DNA from: JAJRXR01 sp041987545
Lineage (GTDB): Bacteria; Planctomycetota; Phycisphaerae; Phycisphaerales; UBA1924
Length of the DNA stretch: 64,000 nt
NCBI GenBank assembly: GCA_041987545.1
Contig: JBHIWH010000006.1
Coordinates: 124,001-188,000 of the forward strand
Direction of reading: 5' to 3'
Shown here: in pieces, positions 34,477 through 42,583 of the stretch
Numbering within the stretch: position 1 is the first letter of the stretch
Layout: each line of letters starts with the position of its first letter
Made by a program: the position numbers and the translations under genes
The notes under the pieces: model-generated
Told to the model about the DNA's origin: nothing
The model's input: only the letters and a program-made list of their open reading frames with translations
The model's database searches: none

Positions 34477-36252
34477 TCAGGCCTTCGCGCACGCGTCGCG
34501 CCAGATCGCGCGGAGCGCCGACGCGAACGCCGCGGCGTGGGCCGCCCGGTCCATCAGGGGCGAGGACCGCATCGACTCGCGCAGGCCGACGCGGCGGGCC
34601 CGGAGGTCGCCCGGGTCGGCGGCCAGGCGGGCGGCGGTCTCGACGAACGCCTCGGGCGTGTCGGCGACGAGGTCGTCCAGGCCCAGGGCGGCGTTGATCG
34701 ACGCGCCGACGCGAGAGGCGTGCCGCTCGCCCACGAGCGTGAGCGTGGGCACGCCCATCCAGGCGGCCTCGCAGGTGGTCGTCGTGCCGTGGTACGGGAA
34801 CGTGTCGAGCGCGAGGTCGGCCCGGTGGTAATGAGCCAGGTGCTCGGCGACGCCCTTGACGTGCCCGACGAGCTCGAAGGAGTTCGGCGCGGCGCCGCGG
34901 GTGGTGAGTTCCTGCTCGATGTGCGTCCGCGTCGCCTCCTCCCCCGCGCCCGGGTGCTTGAGCAGCAGCGACGAGCCCGGGGCGGCGGCGAGCGCGCGGG
35001 CCCAGAGGTCGAGCGTCGTCGGGTTGATCTTCTGGACGGTGTTGAAGGAGACGAAGACGAACGGGGCGCCCTCGCCTCGGGGCTGCACGTCGGGCGCGCG
35101 CGGGTCGGGCTCGTAGCAGAGGAAGCAGCCGGGCAGTCGGACGAGCGGCTCGGTCGCCAGCGGCTCGGACCCTGGAGGATCGGTGATCGCGTCCACGACG
35201 CGGGCGTCGAAGCGGGAGAGGCCCAGCGTGTTGGGATAGGACAGGTAGGTGACGAGCACGGGCGAGGGGCGGGCGGCGAGCAGGGACAGGCGGGCGCCGA
35301 CGCCCAGGCCCATCAGCTCGACGAGGACGTCGCACTTGTCGCGGCGGATCGTGTCCAGGAGCGGCTTGCCCGTCGCGCTCGACAGGTCGCGCCAGACGTC
35401 GGAGGCGTCGCGGATGCGGTCGGTGTAGTCGTCGCGGATGGAGCCGAGGGAGTAGGTGACGGTCTCGACCGGGTGGTCGTGGAGGCCGAGGAGCAGGGGC
35501 TCGAGGAAGTAGGAGATGGAGTGGCGGTAGAGCTCGCGTGCGACGAAGCCGACTCGGAGTGGGCGGTCCGGATCTGGATCGGTGATGCGCGTGCCCAGGT
35601 CGGGGGTGGCGCGTTCGAGGGCGCGGCCGAAGGCGGCGTGGGCGGCGGTGACTTGGCTTGCCGAGGGGCGGTCGTCGTAGTTGAGGACGGAGGCGGCGGC
35701 GGCGAGCACGCCCGGGTCGGTCGGGTGCGCGCGGGCGAGATTCCCGAGCAGGTCGGCCGCCTCGCGGGGGCGGGCGGACTGGAGCAGGGCGCCGACGAGT
35801 GTCAGTGTTCGGCTCGGTGTGTTCGGGTCGAGCTCGAGCGCTCGGCGTGAGGCGTCGAGCGCGGCTTCCGGCTTGCCAGCCGCGCCCAGGCAGGAGGCGA
35901 AGGTCGCCAGTGCGTCGGGCGAGTCGGGGGCGAGCCCTGCCGCGCGCTCGGCGCGCTCGACCGCCTCGTCGGGTCGCTTGAGCGCGCGGAGGGCCCGGGC
36001 GGCGAAAGCGAGGGACTCGGCGTCGTCGCCGGCGCGCTCGGCGGCGAACAGCGCCTGCTCGCTCTCGCCCGTCGACAGCAGGGACTCGGCGAGCAGGCGG
36101 TTGAGCGCGGGGTCGGCGGGCGCCTTCTTGAGGGCGCGTCTGGCCTGGGCGATCGCCTCGGCGTGGCGGCCCTCCTTGACGAGGGCGGCGACGCGGTCGG
36201 CGGCGGTGGCGCCGGGGCCGGGGCCAGAGCGTGGATTCGGGCCGCGTGCCAT
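34477..36252 (-). CDS. TPR / O-GlcNAc transferase-like glycosyltransferase (SPINDLY family, GT41)
   Basis: 591 residues, paralogue of the next gene. Helical TPR-like repeats occupy about 17-210, rich in Ala (EAIAQARRALKKAPADPALN). The catalytic part begins LRVGFVARELYRHSISYFL and carries VTYLSYPNTLGLSRFDARV, LDTFPYHGTTTTCEAAWMG and a DLVADTPEAFVE tail. The two copies share the GTTTTCEAAWMGVPTLTL block exactly, while their TPR arms differ, as expected if acceptors differ. The ATG at 36252 follows a short leader after ispC. Membrane segments are absent, so action is cytosolic. Confidence 0.92.
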   Translation of the reverse strand: MARGPNPRSGPGPGATAADRVAALVKEGRHAEAIAQARRALKKAPADPALNRLLAESLLSTGESEQALFAAERAGDDAESLAFAARALRALKRPDEAVERAERAAGLAPDSPDALATFASCLGAAGKPEAALDASRRALELDPNTPSRTLTLVGALLQSARPREAADLLGNLARAHPTDPGVLAAAASVLNYDDRPSASQVTAAHAAFGRALERATPDLGTRITDPDPDRPLRVGFVARELYRHSISYFLEPLLLGLHDHPVETVTYSLGSIRDDYTDRIRDASDVWRDLSSATGKPLLDTIRRDKCDVLVELMGLGVGARLSLLAARPSPVLVTYLSYPNTLGLSRFDARVVDAITDPPGSEPLATEPLVRLPGCFLCYEPDPRAPDVQPRGEGAPFVFVSFNTVQKINPTTLDLWARALAAAPGSSLLLKHPGAGEEATRTHIEQELTTRGAAPNSFELVGHVKGVAEHLAHYHRADLALDTFPYHGTTTTCEAAWMGVPTLTLVGERHASRVGASINAALGLDDLVADTPEAFVETAARLAADPGDLRARRVGLRESMRSSPLMDRAAHAAAFASALRAIWRDACAKA

Positions 36253-36272
36253 CGACGGGGACTGTACTTGCT

Positions 36273-37496
36273 CTAGGCCTCGACGAGGCGGCGGGAGACG
36301 AACTCGCGCGCCTCGGCGTCGGCGTCGAGGGCGTCGGCGACGGTGCGGAGCCCGCGGGTCTGGATCTCGTCCAGGGCGGCGAGCGTCAGCTCGGCGATCA
36401 CGCCGAAGGGCAGGTCGGCGCCCTCGGCCAGGAACGCGGCGACGGCGGCCTCGTTGGCGGCGTTGAAGACCGCGCCCGAAGTCCCGCCCCGCTCGATGAC
36501 CCGCTTCGCGCACGCGAGGGCGGGGAACCGGACCGGGTCGGGCGATTCGAAGTCGAGCGTGCCGACCGAGGCCAGGTCGAGTCGCGGCGCCGGCGCCGGA
36601 GCGCGGTTCGGGTGCGTGATCGCGAGCTGGATGGCGGTGCGCATGTCGGTCGTGCCGAGCTGGGCGAGGCTGGAGGCGTCGTCGAACTCGACGAGCGAGT
36701 GGACGATCGACTGCGGGTGGACGAGCACGTCGAGCTTGTCCGCGGGCATCGCGAACAGCCAGTGCGCCTCGAGCAGCTCGAAGGCCTTGTTGGTGAGGCT
36801 GGCGCAGTCGATGGTGATCTTCGGGCCCATGTCCCAGGTCGGGTGGGCGAGGGCCTGCTCGCGGGTGGCGCGTGCGATCCTGCCCGCGTCCCAGCCGCGG
36901 AAGGGGCCGCCCGAGGCGGTGAGCACGAGCCGGCGGACGCCCGCGGGCGGGGCGGCGAGGGGCGGGACGAACGTGTCGCCCACACCAGCGCCGGCCAGGC
37001 ACTGCCAGATCGCCGAGTGCTCGGAGTCGATGGGGAGCAGGGCGGCGTTGTGGTCGCGCGCGGCCCGCGTGACGAGTTCGCCCGCGGCGACGAGGGGTTC
37101 TTTGTTCGCGAGCGCGACGTCGATGCCGCGGCTCAGGGCGGCGAGCGTGGGCGCCATGCCCGCGACGCCGACCATGGCCGACACGACCAGGTCGGTCTCG
37201 GGATTCAGGTCGAGGTCGGTCACGAGGGACTCGGCGGCGTCGTCGCCCCGGACGCAGTCGAGGTTCGTCTCGGTCTCGGCGTCGGCCAGCGCGAGGCGGC
37301 GGACGCCGAAGCGGGACGCTTGCTCGGCGAGGACGTCGGCGCGCCGGCCTGCGGCGAGGGCGAGGACCTCGTACCTGGTGGGCCAGCGGCCCGCCTCGTG
37401 CAGCGCGTTGAGGCGCCCGACGACGTCGAGGGTCTGCGAGCCGATCGAACCGGTCGAGCCGAGGATGACGAGGCGGCGTGTGTCTGTCTGGGTCAT
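36273..37496 (-). CDS. ispC: 1-deoxy-D-xylulose-5-phosphate reductoisomerase
   Basis: 407 residues. The NADPH-binding GSTGSIGSQT, then ANKEPLVAAGE, PIDSEHSAIWQCL (metal and substrate), TASGGPFRG, and MGPKITIDCASLTNKA are the full DXR motif set. It converts DXP to MEP, the committed step of non-mevalonate isoprenoid synthesis, cytosolic, needing Mg2+ or Mn2+. The ATG at 37496 is used; an in-frame GTG at 37508 would add four residues (MSRA), and neither has a strong ribosome site. It lies between an OGT-like gene and the RNase E/G gene, 45 bp after the latter's stop. It is unrelated in function to the glycosyltransferases but may feed polyprenyl carriers. Confidence 0.96.
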   Translation of the reverse strand: MTQTDTRRLVILGSTGSIGSQTLDVVGRLNALHEAGRWPTRYEVLALAAGRRADVLAEQASRFGVRRLALADAETETNLDCVRGDDAAESLVTDLDLNPETDLVVSAMVGVAGMAPTLAALSRGIDVALANKEPLVAAGELVTRAARDHNAALLPIDSEHSAIWQCLAGAGVGDTFVPPLAAPPAGVRRLVLTASGGPFRGWDAGRIARATREQALAHPTWDMGPKITIDCASLTNKAFELLEAHWLFAMPADKLDVLVHPQSIVHSLVEFDDASSLAQLGTTDMRTAIQLAITHPNRAPAPAPRLDLASVGTLDFESPDPVRFPALACAKRVIERGGTSGAVFNAANEAAVAAFLAEGADLPFGVIAELTLAALDEIQTRGLRTVADALDADAEAREFVSRRLVEA

Positions 37497-37541
37497 CGCG
37501 CGGCTCACGTGCCCCGGGCGGAACTTCGGTGACGCGGCGTG

Positions 37542-40283
37542 TCAGTCGTCCGTGGAGATCTGGCCCCGCTCCGAGGGCGAGAGCTTGCGGCGGCCTCTGG
37601 CGTACAGGCCCCGGGGCGCCGCGGGCTTGGCGGGTTCGGCCGCGGCGGGCGTGGGAGCCGCGGGGGCGGCGTTGCCTGACGGCTGCTCGCTCGGCGCGTC
37701 CTTGGACTTGGACCCGCCGCGGCGGCGGCGACGCTTCTTCTTCTTGGTCTGCGCGCCGGCGTCGTCGGGGTCGACCTCGGTCTCGGCGCGGGGCTCGTTC
37801 TCGGTGGCGTCCGACGCGCCGCCGTCGCTATGGGCGTCGGCGCCCTCGTCGGCGCCCTCGCCCCCGGACTTGCGGCGGCCCCGGCGTCGGCGGCGGCGCT
37901 TCTTCTTCGGCTTGTCGGGATCGGCCGCGTCGTCGGCCTGGTTCGCGGCCGCGTCCTCGGTCTGGGACTCGGACGCCGCGGGATCGGTCGAGGACTCGGG
38001 CTTCGCCTCGCCCTCGCCCGAGGCCTCGTCGTCGCCCCCGCTCTTCCTGCGTCGGCGGCGTCGGCGGCGGCGCTTCTTCTTGGGTTTGTCGTCATCGTCG
38101 TCGAGGTCGTCGTCGAAGGGCTCGAACTCGACGCCCTCGGCCTCGGCGCGGGCGAGGGCGAGCTCGGCGGTCGCGGCGACGGAGGCGGCCTCGGCGGCCT
38201 CCTCCTTCATGTCTACGGCCCACGACTCCTCGTCGTCGCCCGCGGCCTGGGCCGCCGAGCCCCACTCGAGCGTCTCGGGCTTGGCCTTGAGCTTGGGCAG
38301 CTTCTCGATGTCCACGTCCGAGCCGGACTCGTCGTAGGCGTACATCGCGAAGCGGTCGGGCGGGAGCGTCTCGGAGACGCGGACGTCCATGTGCTTGCCG
38401 GAGATCAGCTCGAGGCGCGTCATCGTCGCCCGCGAGTGGCTGAGCAGGGCGCCCGCGACGCGGGGCGAGACAACCAGCTCGACCTTGGCGATCTTGTCCC
38501 GGTCGAGCAGGGCGGCCAGCTCGCGGAGTGCGGTGGCGGCGACGGACTCCGGGCGGCGGAGCAGGCCGCGGCCCCGGCAGGTCGTGCAGGTCGCGAAGTG
38601 CAGGGATTCCTGCGAGCCCCGCATGCGCTGGCGGGTGAGCTCGAGGATGCCGAACTGGCTGATGGGCAGGACGGTCGTGCGTGCCCGGTCCTTCTTGAAG
38701 CGGTCCTTGAAGAGGTTCTCGATCTCCTTGCGGTGCGAGGCGAAGCGCATGTCGATCAGGTCGCAGACGACGAGGCCGCCCAGGTCGCGGAGGCGGAGCT
38801 GGCGGCAGATCTCGTCGGCGGCCTCGAGGTTGGTGCGGTAGGCGTTGGTCTCGGCGTCGCGGGCGGAGCGGGACTTGCCCGAGTTGACGTCGATGGCGAC
38901 CAGGGCCTCGGTCTCGTCGATGACCAGGCGACCGCCCGAGGGGAGTGGGACCTCGCGGGCGTGGATGGTCTGGATCTGGTCCTCGATGCCGAAGGCGTGG
39001 AAGATCGGGGCCTTGCCCGTGTACTGGACGAGGCGGGCCTGCGTGCGCGGGGCGACGATCTTGAGGAAGCCGGCGGCGCGGTGCAGGGCCGACTCGTTGT
39101 CGATGACGACCTGCTCGACGTCCGAGGTCACCAGGTCGCGGATGGAGCGGACGAGCAGGTCAGACTCGGAGTAGAGCAGGCGGGGCTTCTTGCCGCTGGC
39201 CCGGCGCCGCTCCATGTCCTTCCAGAGCCGGTGGAGGTAGGCGAGGTCGCGCTTGAGCTCGGTCTTGGTGCGGCCCATGCCGGCGGTGCGGAGGATGAAC
39301 CCGAAGCCGTCGGGGAGCTCGAGCGAGTTGAGGACTTCCCTCGCCTCGCGGCGCTTGTCGTCGTCCTCCTCCTTGCGGGAGACGCCGACGCGGTCCATGT
39401 CGGGCATCATGACGATGTAGCGCCCGGGGATGGACAGGTAGCTGGTCAGGGTCGGTCCCTTGGTGCCGACGCCCTCCTTGAGGACCTGGACGACGACCTC
39501 CTGGCCGCGCTTCAGGCACTCCTGGATCGGGGGGCGGGAGCGGCGGGGGATCTTCTTGCCGACGCGTTCGGTGGTGTCCTCGTCCTCGCCCGGGAAGTAG
39601 CGGGGGTGGAGGTCGGAGACGTGGAGGAAGCCGTTGTCCTCGACGCCGAAGTCGACGAAGGCGGCCTGGATGGCGGGCTCGACGTTGGTGACCTTGCCGA
39701 CGTAGATGTTGTTGACGCGGGAGACCTGGGTGGTGGGCTCGGAGAAGAACTCCTCGAGGCGCCCGTCCTCGACGATGGCGAGGCGGCAGTCGCCGCCGGG
39801 GTTGTAGTTGATGAGCATCCGGGCGCCGCCGGCGGGCTCGGACGCCTTGGCCGCCGGCTTCTTGGCCGCGGACTTCTTGGAGCGGGACTTCTTCTTGGAG
39901 GCGGTCTTCTTGGCCGGGGCCTTGCCGTCCTCGGCCTCGTCGCCCTCGGCGCCGCCGTCCTCGTCCTTGCCGGCGGCGGCCTTCTTCTTCGAGGACTTGC
40001 GGCCCGAGCGCTTCCGCTTGGGCTTGGCGGGCGCGTCGTCCTCGGCCGGGGCGTCGCCGCCGTCATCGGCCGAGTCGTCGGCGGTCGCCGAGTTGTCGGA
40101 GTCGCCGGCCTCGGGCGCCTTCTTGGAGCTGCGGCGCTTGCGTGACCGCTTCTTCTTGGGTGGGGCGTCGGATGCGTCCGGCGTCGATGCCGCGTCCGGG
40201 GCGGGCGCCTCGGGCTTGCTCTCGACGATCGGGGTGTTTGTCGGGGTCTCGGGTGTCGCCTCGGCGACGGGGTCTGTGCTCAC
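37542..40283 (-). CDS. rng: Ribonuclease E/G family endoribonuclease
   Basis: 913 residues. A Lys/Ala/Asp-rich disordered N-terminus (about 1-150) precedes the catalytic core: an S1-like RNA-binding region (RVNNIYVGKVTNVEPAIQ...), the DNase-I-like subdomain with metal-binding D465 (AIDVNSG) and D511 (LIDMRF), and the Zn-link C566-x2-C569. The C-terminal 230 residues alternate acidic and Arg/Lys-rich blocks (KKKRRRRRR), a likely degradosome or RNA-binding scaffold. The start is a GTG at 40283 with AGGA 8 bases upstream; a longer frame begins at 40349 but lacks a ribosome site. It cleaves AU-rich single-stranded RNA in mRNA decay and rRNA/tRNA maturation. RNase E and G cannot be told apart by name here. 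Confidence 0.93.
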   Translation of the reverse strand: MSTDPVAEATPETPTNTPIVESKPEAPAPDAASTPDASDAPPKKKRSRKRRSSKKAPEAGDSDNSATADDSADDGGDAPAEDDAPAKPKRKRSGRKSSKKKAAAGKDEDGGAEGDEAEDGKAPAKKTASKKKSRSKKSAAKKPAAKASEPAGGARMLINYNPGGDCRLAIVEDGRLEEFFSEPTTQVSRVNNIYVGKVTNVEPAIQAAFVDFGVEDNGFLHVSDLHPRYFPGEDEDTTERVGKKIPRRSRPPIQECLKRGQEVVVQVLKEGVGTKGPTLTSYLSIPGRYIVMMPDMDRVGVSRKEEDDDKRREAREVLNSLELPDGFGFILRTAGMGRTKTELKRDLAYLHRLWKDMERRRASGKKPRLLYSESDLLVRSIRDLVTSDVEQVVIDNESALHRAAGFLKIVAPRTQARLVQYTGKAPIFHAFGIEDQIQTIHAREVPLPSGGRLVIDETEALVAIDVNSGKSRSARDAETNAYRTNLEAADEICRQLRLRDLGGLVVCDLIDMRFASHRKEIENLFKDRFKKDRARTTVLPISQFGILELTRQRMRGSQESLHFATCTTCRGRGLLRRPESVAATALRELAALLDRDKIAKVELVVSPRVAGALLSHSRATMTRLELISGKHMDVRVSETLPPDRFAMYAYDESGSDVDIEKLPKLKAKPETLEWGSAAQAAGDDEESWAVDMKEEAAEAASVAATAELALARAEAEGVEFEPFDDDLDDDDDKPKKKRRRRRRRRRKSGGDDEASGEGEAKPESSTDPAASESQTEDAAANQADDAADPDKPKKKRRRRRRGRRKSGGEGADEGADAHSDGGASDATENEPRAETEVDPDDAGAQTKKKKRRRRRGGSKSKDAPSEQPSGNAAPAAPTPAAAEPAKPAAPRGLYARGRRKLSPSERGQISTDD

Positions 40284-40558
40284 GGTCTGCGTCCTATCGG
40301 TGGATGGACGCGGGCGATCGGGCGGCGGCCTGGGTGGACGGCACGACACCCGCGGGCGGATGCCCCGGTGGGTGCTCGTCGGTGAAACTGGTTCTGGCGC
40401 GCACGCGCGGTCGCTCGCATCGTGCGGCCCGTCGGGTCTCGCCGGTCGGACCCCCCGCGTCCTTCCGGGGCCTCGGCCTGGAGGGCCGGGCGCGTCCGGG
40501 GCGGGGGTCCTGTTGTCGTCGGCGGCCGAGGGGCCGCGGGTGTTTGTGTGCCCCTGGT

Positions 40559-40578
40559 ACGAGGCTTATCCGCCTCGT
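40559..40578 (-). repeat. Hairpin around the enzyme I stop codon
   Basis: ACGAGGC (40559-40565) and GCCTCGT (40572-40578) pair perfectly, with the 6-base loop holding the TAA stop of the minus-strand enzyme I gene (40566-40568). There is no T-run after it, so it is not a standard terminator. It may protect the 3' end or be chance. Confidence 0.3.
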
Positions 40579-42335
40579 GGTTCGGCGGTCCGCCCGTCGA
40601 ACGCTTCAGGGACGAGTCTGTTCAGTCGGTCACGGAGGAAGGCCGAGGCCTCGGCCTCCGAATCGAGGGAGATCGCTTTCTTGGCGATCCGCTCGCACTG
40701 CGGGACGGTGAGGCTCCGGACGAGCCGCTTGATGGGCGGGATGTCCGAGGCGGTCACGGAAAGGGTACGCAGGCCCAGGCCGAGGAGCAACGCGGCGAAC
40801 TCGGGCTCGCCGGCGGCCTCGCCGCAGCAGGAGGCCGGGATATCGGACCTCCTGGCCGCCCGGGCGACGTCTCGGATGAGCTTGGTCACGGCCGGGTGGG
40901 CGGGGTTGTAGAGCGAGGCGACCCGCTCGTTGGTTCTATCGACCGCCAGGGTGTACTGCACGAGGTCGTTGGTCCCGATGGAGAAGAAATCGACCTCGCG
41001 GGCGAAGACGGCGGCCTGGACCGCGGCCGAGGGCACCTCGACCATCATCCCCACGGGGATGTCCTTGTCGTACGCCTCGCCCGCGTCGTCCAGGTCCTCC
41101 ATGGCGTCGCGGAGGACCATCCGCGCCTTGCGGAACTCGGCGATCGACGTGATGAGCGGGAACATGATCTTGGTCGGGCCCAGCGACGAGGCGCGGAGGA
41201 TCGCACGCAGCTGCGTGCGGAACATGTCGAGGTTCTGGAGGCAGTAGCGGATGGAGCGGAGGCCGAGGAACGGGTTGCGCTCCGGGATCTGGGCGCGTTC
41301 CTGCGTGTACTTGTCGGCGCCGAGGTCCACGGTGCGGATGGTGAGGGGCTTGCCCGCGAGCTTCTCGATGCACTGGGCGTAGGCGTTGTAGTGGGTCTTC
41401 TCGGAGGGGACGTCGCGGGAGGTGAGGTACAGGAACTCGGTGCGGTACAGGCCGATGCCCGCGCCGCCGTTGTCCAGGACGGTGTCCACCTCGGCTGGGA
41501 ACTCGATGTTGCCGAGGATCTCGATCTCGACGCCGTCGGCGGTGATGGCGGGCTGGTCGGCCAGGTCGGCCAGCGAGAGTCGGTAGGCCTCGACGCGCTC
41601 GCGTTCGAGGGTGTACCGCTCGACGGTCTCCTCGTCGGGGTCGAGGATGAGCGAGCCGCGGTCGGCGTCCACGATGACGCGCTGCCCGTCGCGGACGGTC
41701 GCGGTGGCGCCCCGGGCGCCGACGATCGCGGGCAGGGAGAGCGCCCGGGCGAAGATGGCGGTGTGCGAGGTCTTGCCGCCCAGGTCGGTGACGAAGGCGA
41801 GGATCTTGGTGCGGTCGAAGGTTGCGGTCTGGGTGGGCGTGAGGTCGCGTGCGATGACGACGGCGTCCTCGGCGTCGATGTTGATCGCGCCGGTGCGCTC
41901 GCCCATGAGCTGGGAGAGCAGGCGGCGGCGGATGTCCTCGATGTCGTTGACCTTCGTGGAGAACGCCGGGTCGTCCTTGGCCTGGAAGATGTCGATCCAG
42001 CGCTGCAGGGCCTTGGACACGGCCCACTCGGCTCCGACGCGGTCGTCGCGGATCGTGGCCCGGATGCCCTCGAGGAGTTTCTTGTCGTTGAGGGCGCCGA
42101 CGTGGAAGAGGAAGACCTTGGCCGAGTCGGCGCCCATCTCGCGCTCGGCCAGGGCGTGCAGCTCGGCCAGCTCGTCGATCGCGCCGGCCCGGGCGGTCTC
42201 GAATCGCTGGAGCTCGGCGTCGAGGTCGGCCTCGGCGACGGCGCGGCGCGGGACGTGCCTGAACTCGTCGTCGAGCACGCGGGCGACGCCGATGACGACG
42301 CCGGAGGAGACCGGGATGCCCTTGATGGTGCGCAT
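40566..42335 (-). CDS. ptsP: Phosphoenolpyruvate-protein phosphotransferase (PTS enzyme I)
   Basis: 589 residues. The phospho-accepting H191 lies in GGKTSHTAIFAR. The PEP-binding TIM-barrel half carries IGLYRTEFLYL, RTVDLGADKY, FLGLRSIRYCL and GTNDLVQYTLAVDR, and the proton-donor Cys is in IPASCCGEAAGEPE. It takes phosphate from PEP and passes it to HPr. No HPr or EII gene is nearby, so in this organism it may serve regulation (nitrogen PTS-like) rather than sugar import. No GAF domain is present, so it is enzyme I-like rather than PtsP proper; either symbol is possible. It starts at the ATG at 42335 and runs divergent from rho. A hairpin encloses its stop codon. Confidence 0.93.
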   Translation of the reverse strand: MRTIKGIPVSSGVVIGVARVLDDEFRHVPRRAVAEADLDAELQRFETARAGAIDELAELHALAEREMGADSAKVFLFHVGALNDKKLLEGIRATIRDDRVGAEWAVSKALQRWIDIFQAKDDPAFSTKVNDIEDIRRRLLSQLMGERTGAINIDAEDAVVIARDLTPTQTATFDRTKILAFVTDLGGKTSHTAIFARALSLPAIVGARGATATVRDGQRVIVDADRGSLILDPDEETVERYTLERERVEAYRLSLADLADQPAITADGVEIEILGNIEFPAEVDTVLDNGGAGIGLYRTEFLYLTSRDVPSEKTHYNAYAQCIEKLAGKPLTIRTVDLGADKYTQERAQIPERNPFLGLRSIRYCLQNLDMFRTQLRAILRASSLGPTKIMFPLITSIAEFRKARMVLRDAMEDLDDAGEAYDKDIPVGMMVEVPSAAVQAAVFAREVDFFSIGTNDLVQYTLAVDRTNERVASLYNPAHPAVTKLIRDVARAARRSDIPASCCGEAAGEPEFAALLLGLGLRTLSVTASDIPPIKRLVRSLTVPQCERIAKKAISLDSEAEASAFLRDRLNRLVPEAFDGRTAEPRGG

Positions 42336-42450
42336 GGGGCGTGGTTATCGGGGGTTTGCGGGCCGCGGGCGCGACCCGGTCACGAGCCAGATGGTACGGG
42401 CGGCGCGGGGCGGGCCGGGCGGGGGCGCGGGGCGTGAATTGTGGCCCGGG

Positions 42451-42479
42451 TTGACAGCGGGGCGTGGGGCGGGTCTGAT
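42451..42479 (+). promoter_or_regulatory. Sigma-70-like promoter candidate for rho
   Basis: A perfect TTGACA (42451-42456) and TCTGAT (42474-42479) with a 17-bp spacer lie about 104 bp upstream of the rho ATG, on the rho strand. The -35 is exact in a very GC-rich region, which makes chance less likely. The -10 matches four of six consensus bases. Confidence 0.45.
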
Positions 42480-42583
42480 TGGGGGTCTCCAGGGCGCCCC
42501 GTGTCGGGGTGGGCCCGGGGCCGAGGAGGGGGAGCGGGGCGTGACGGACGCCCGCCGCCCTCGACGGCAGACGGCAAGCAGAC

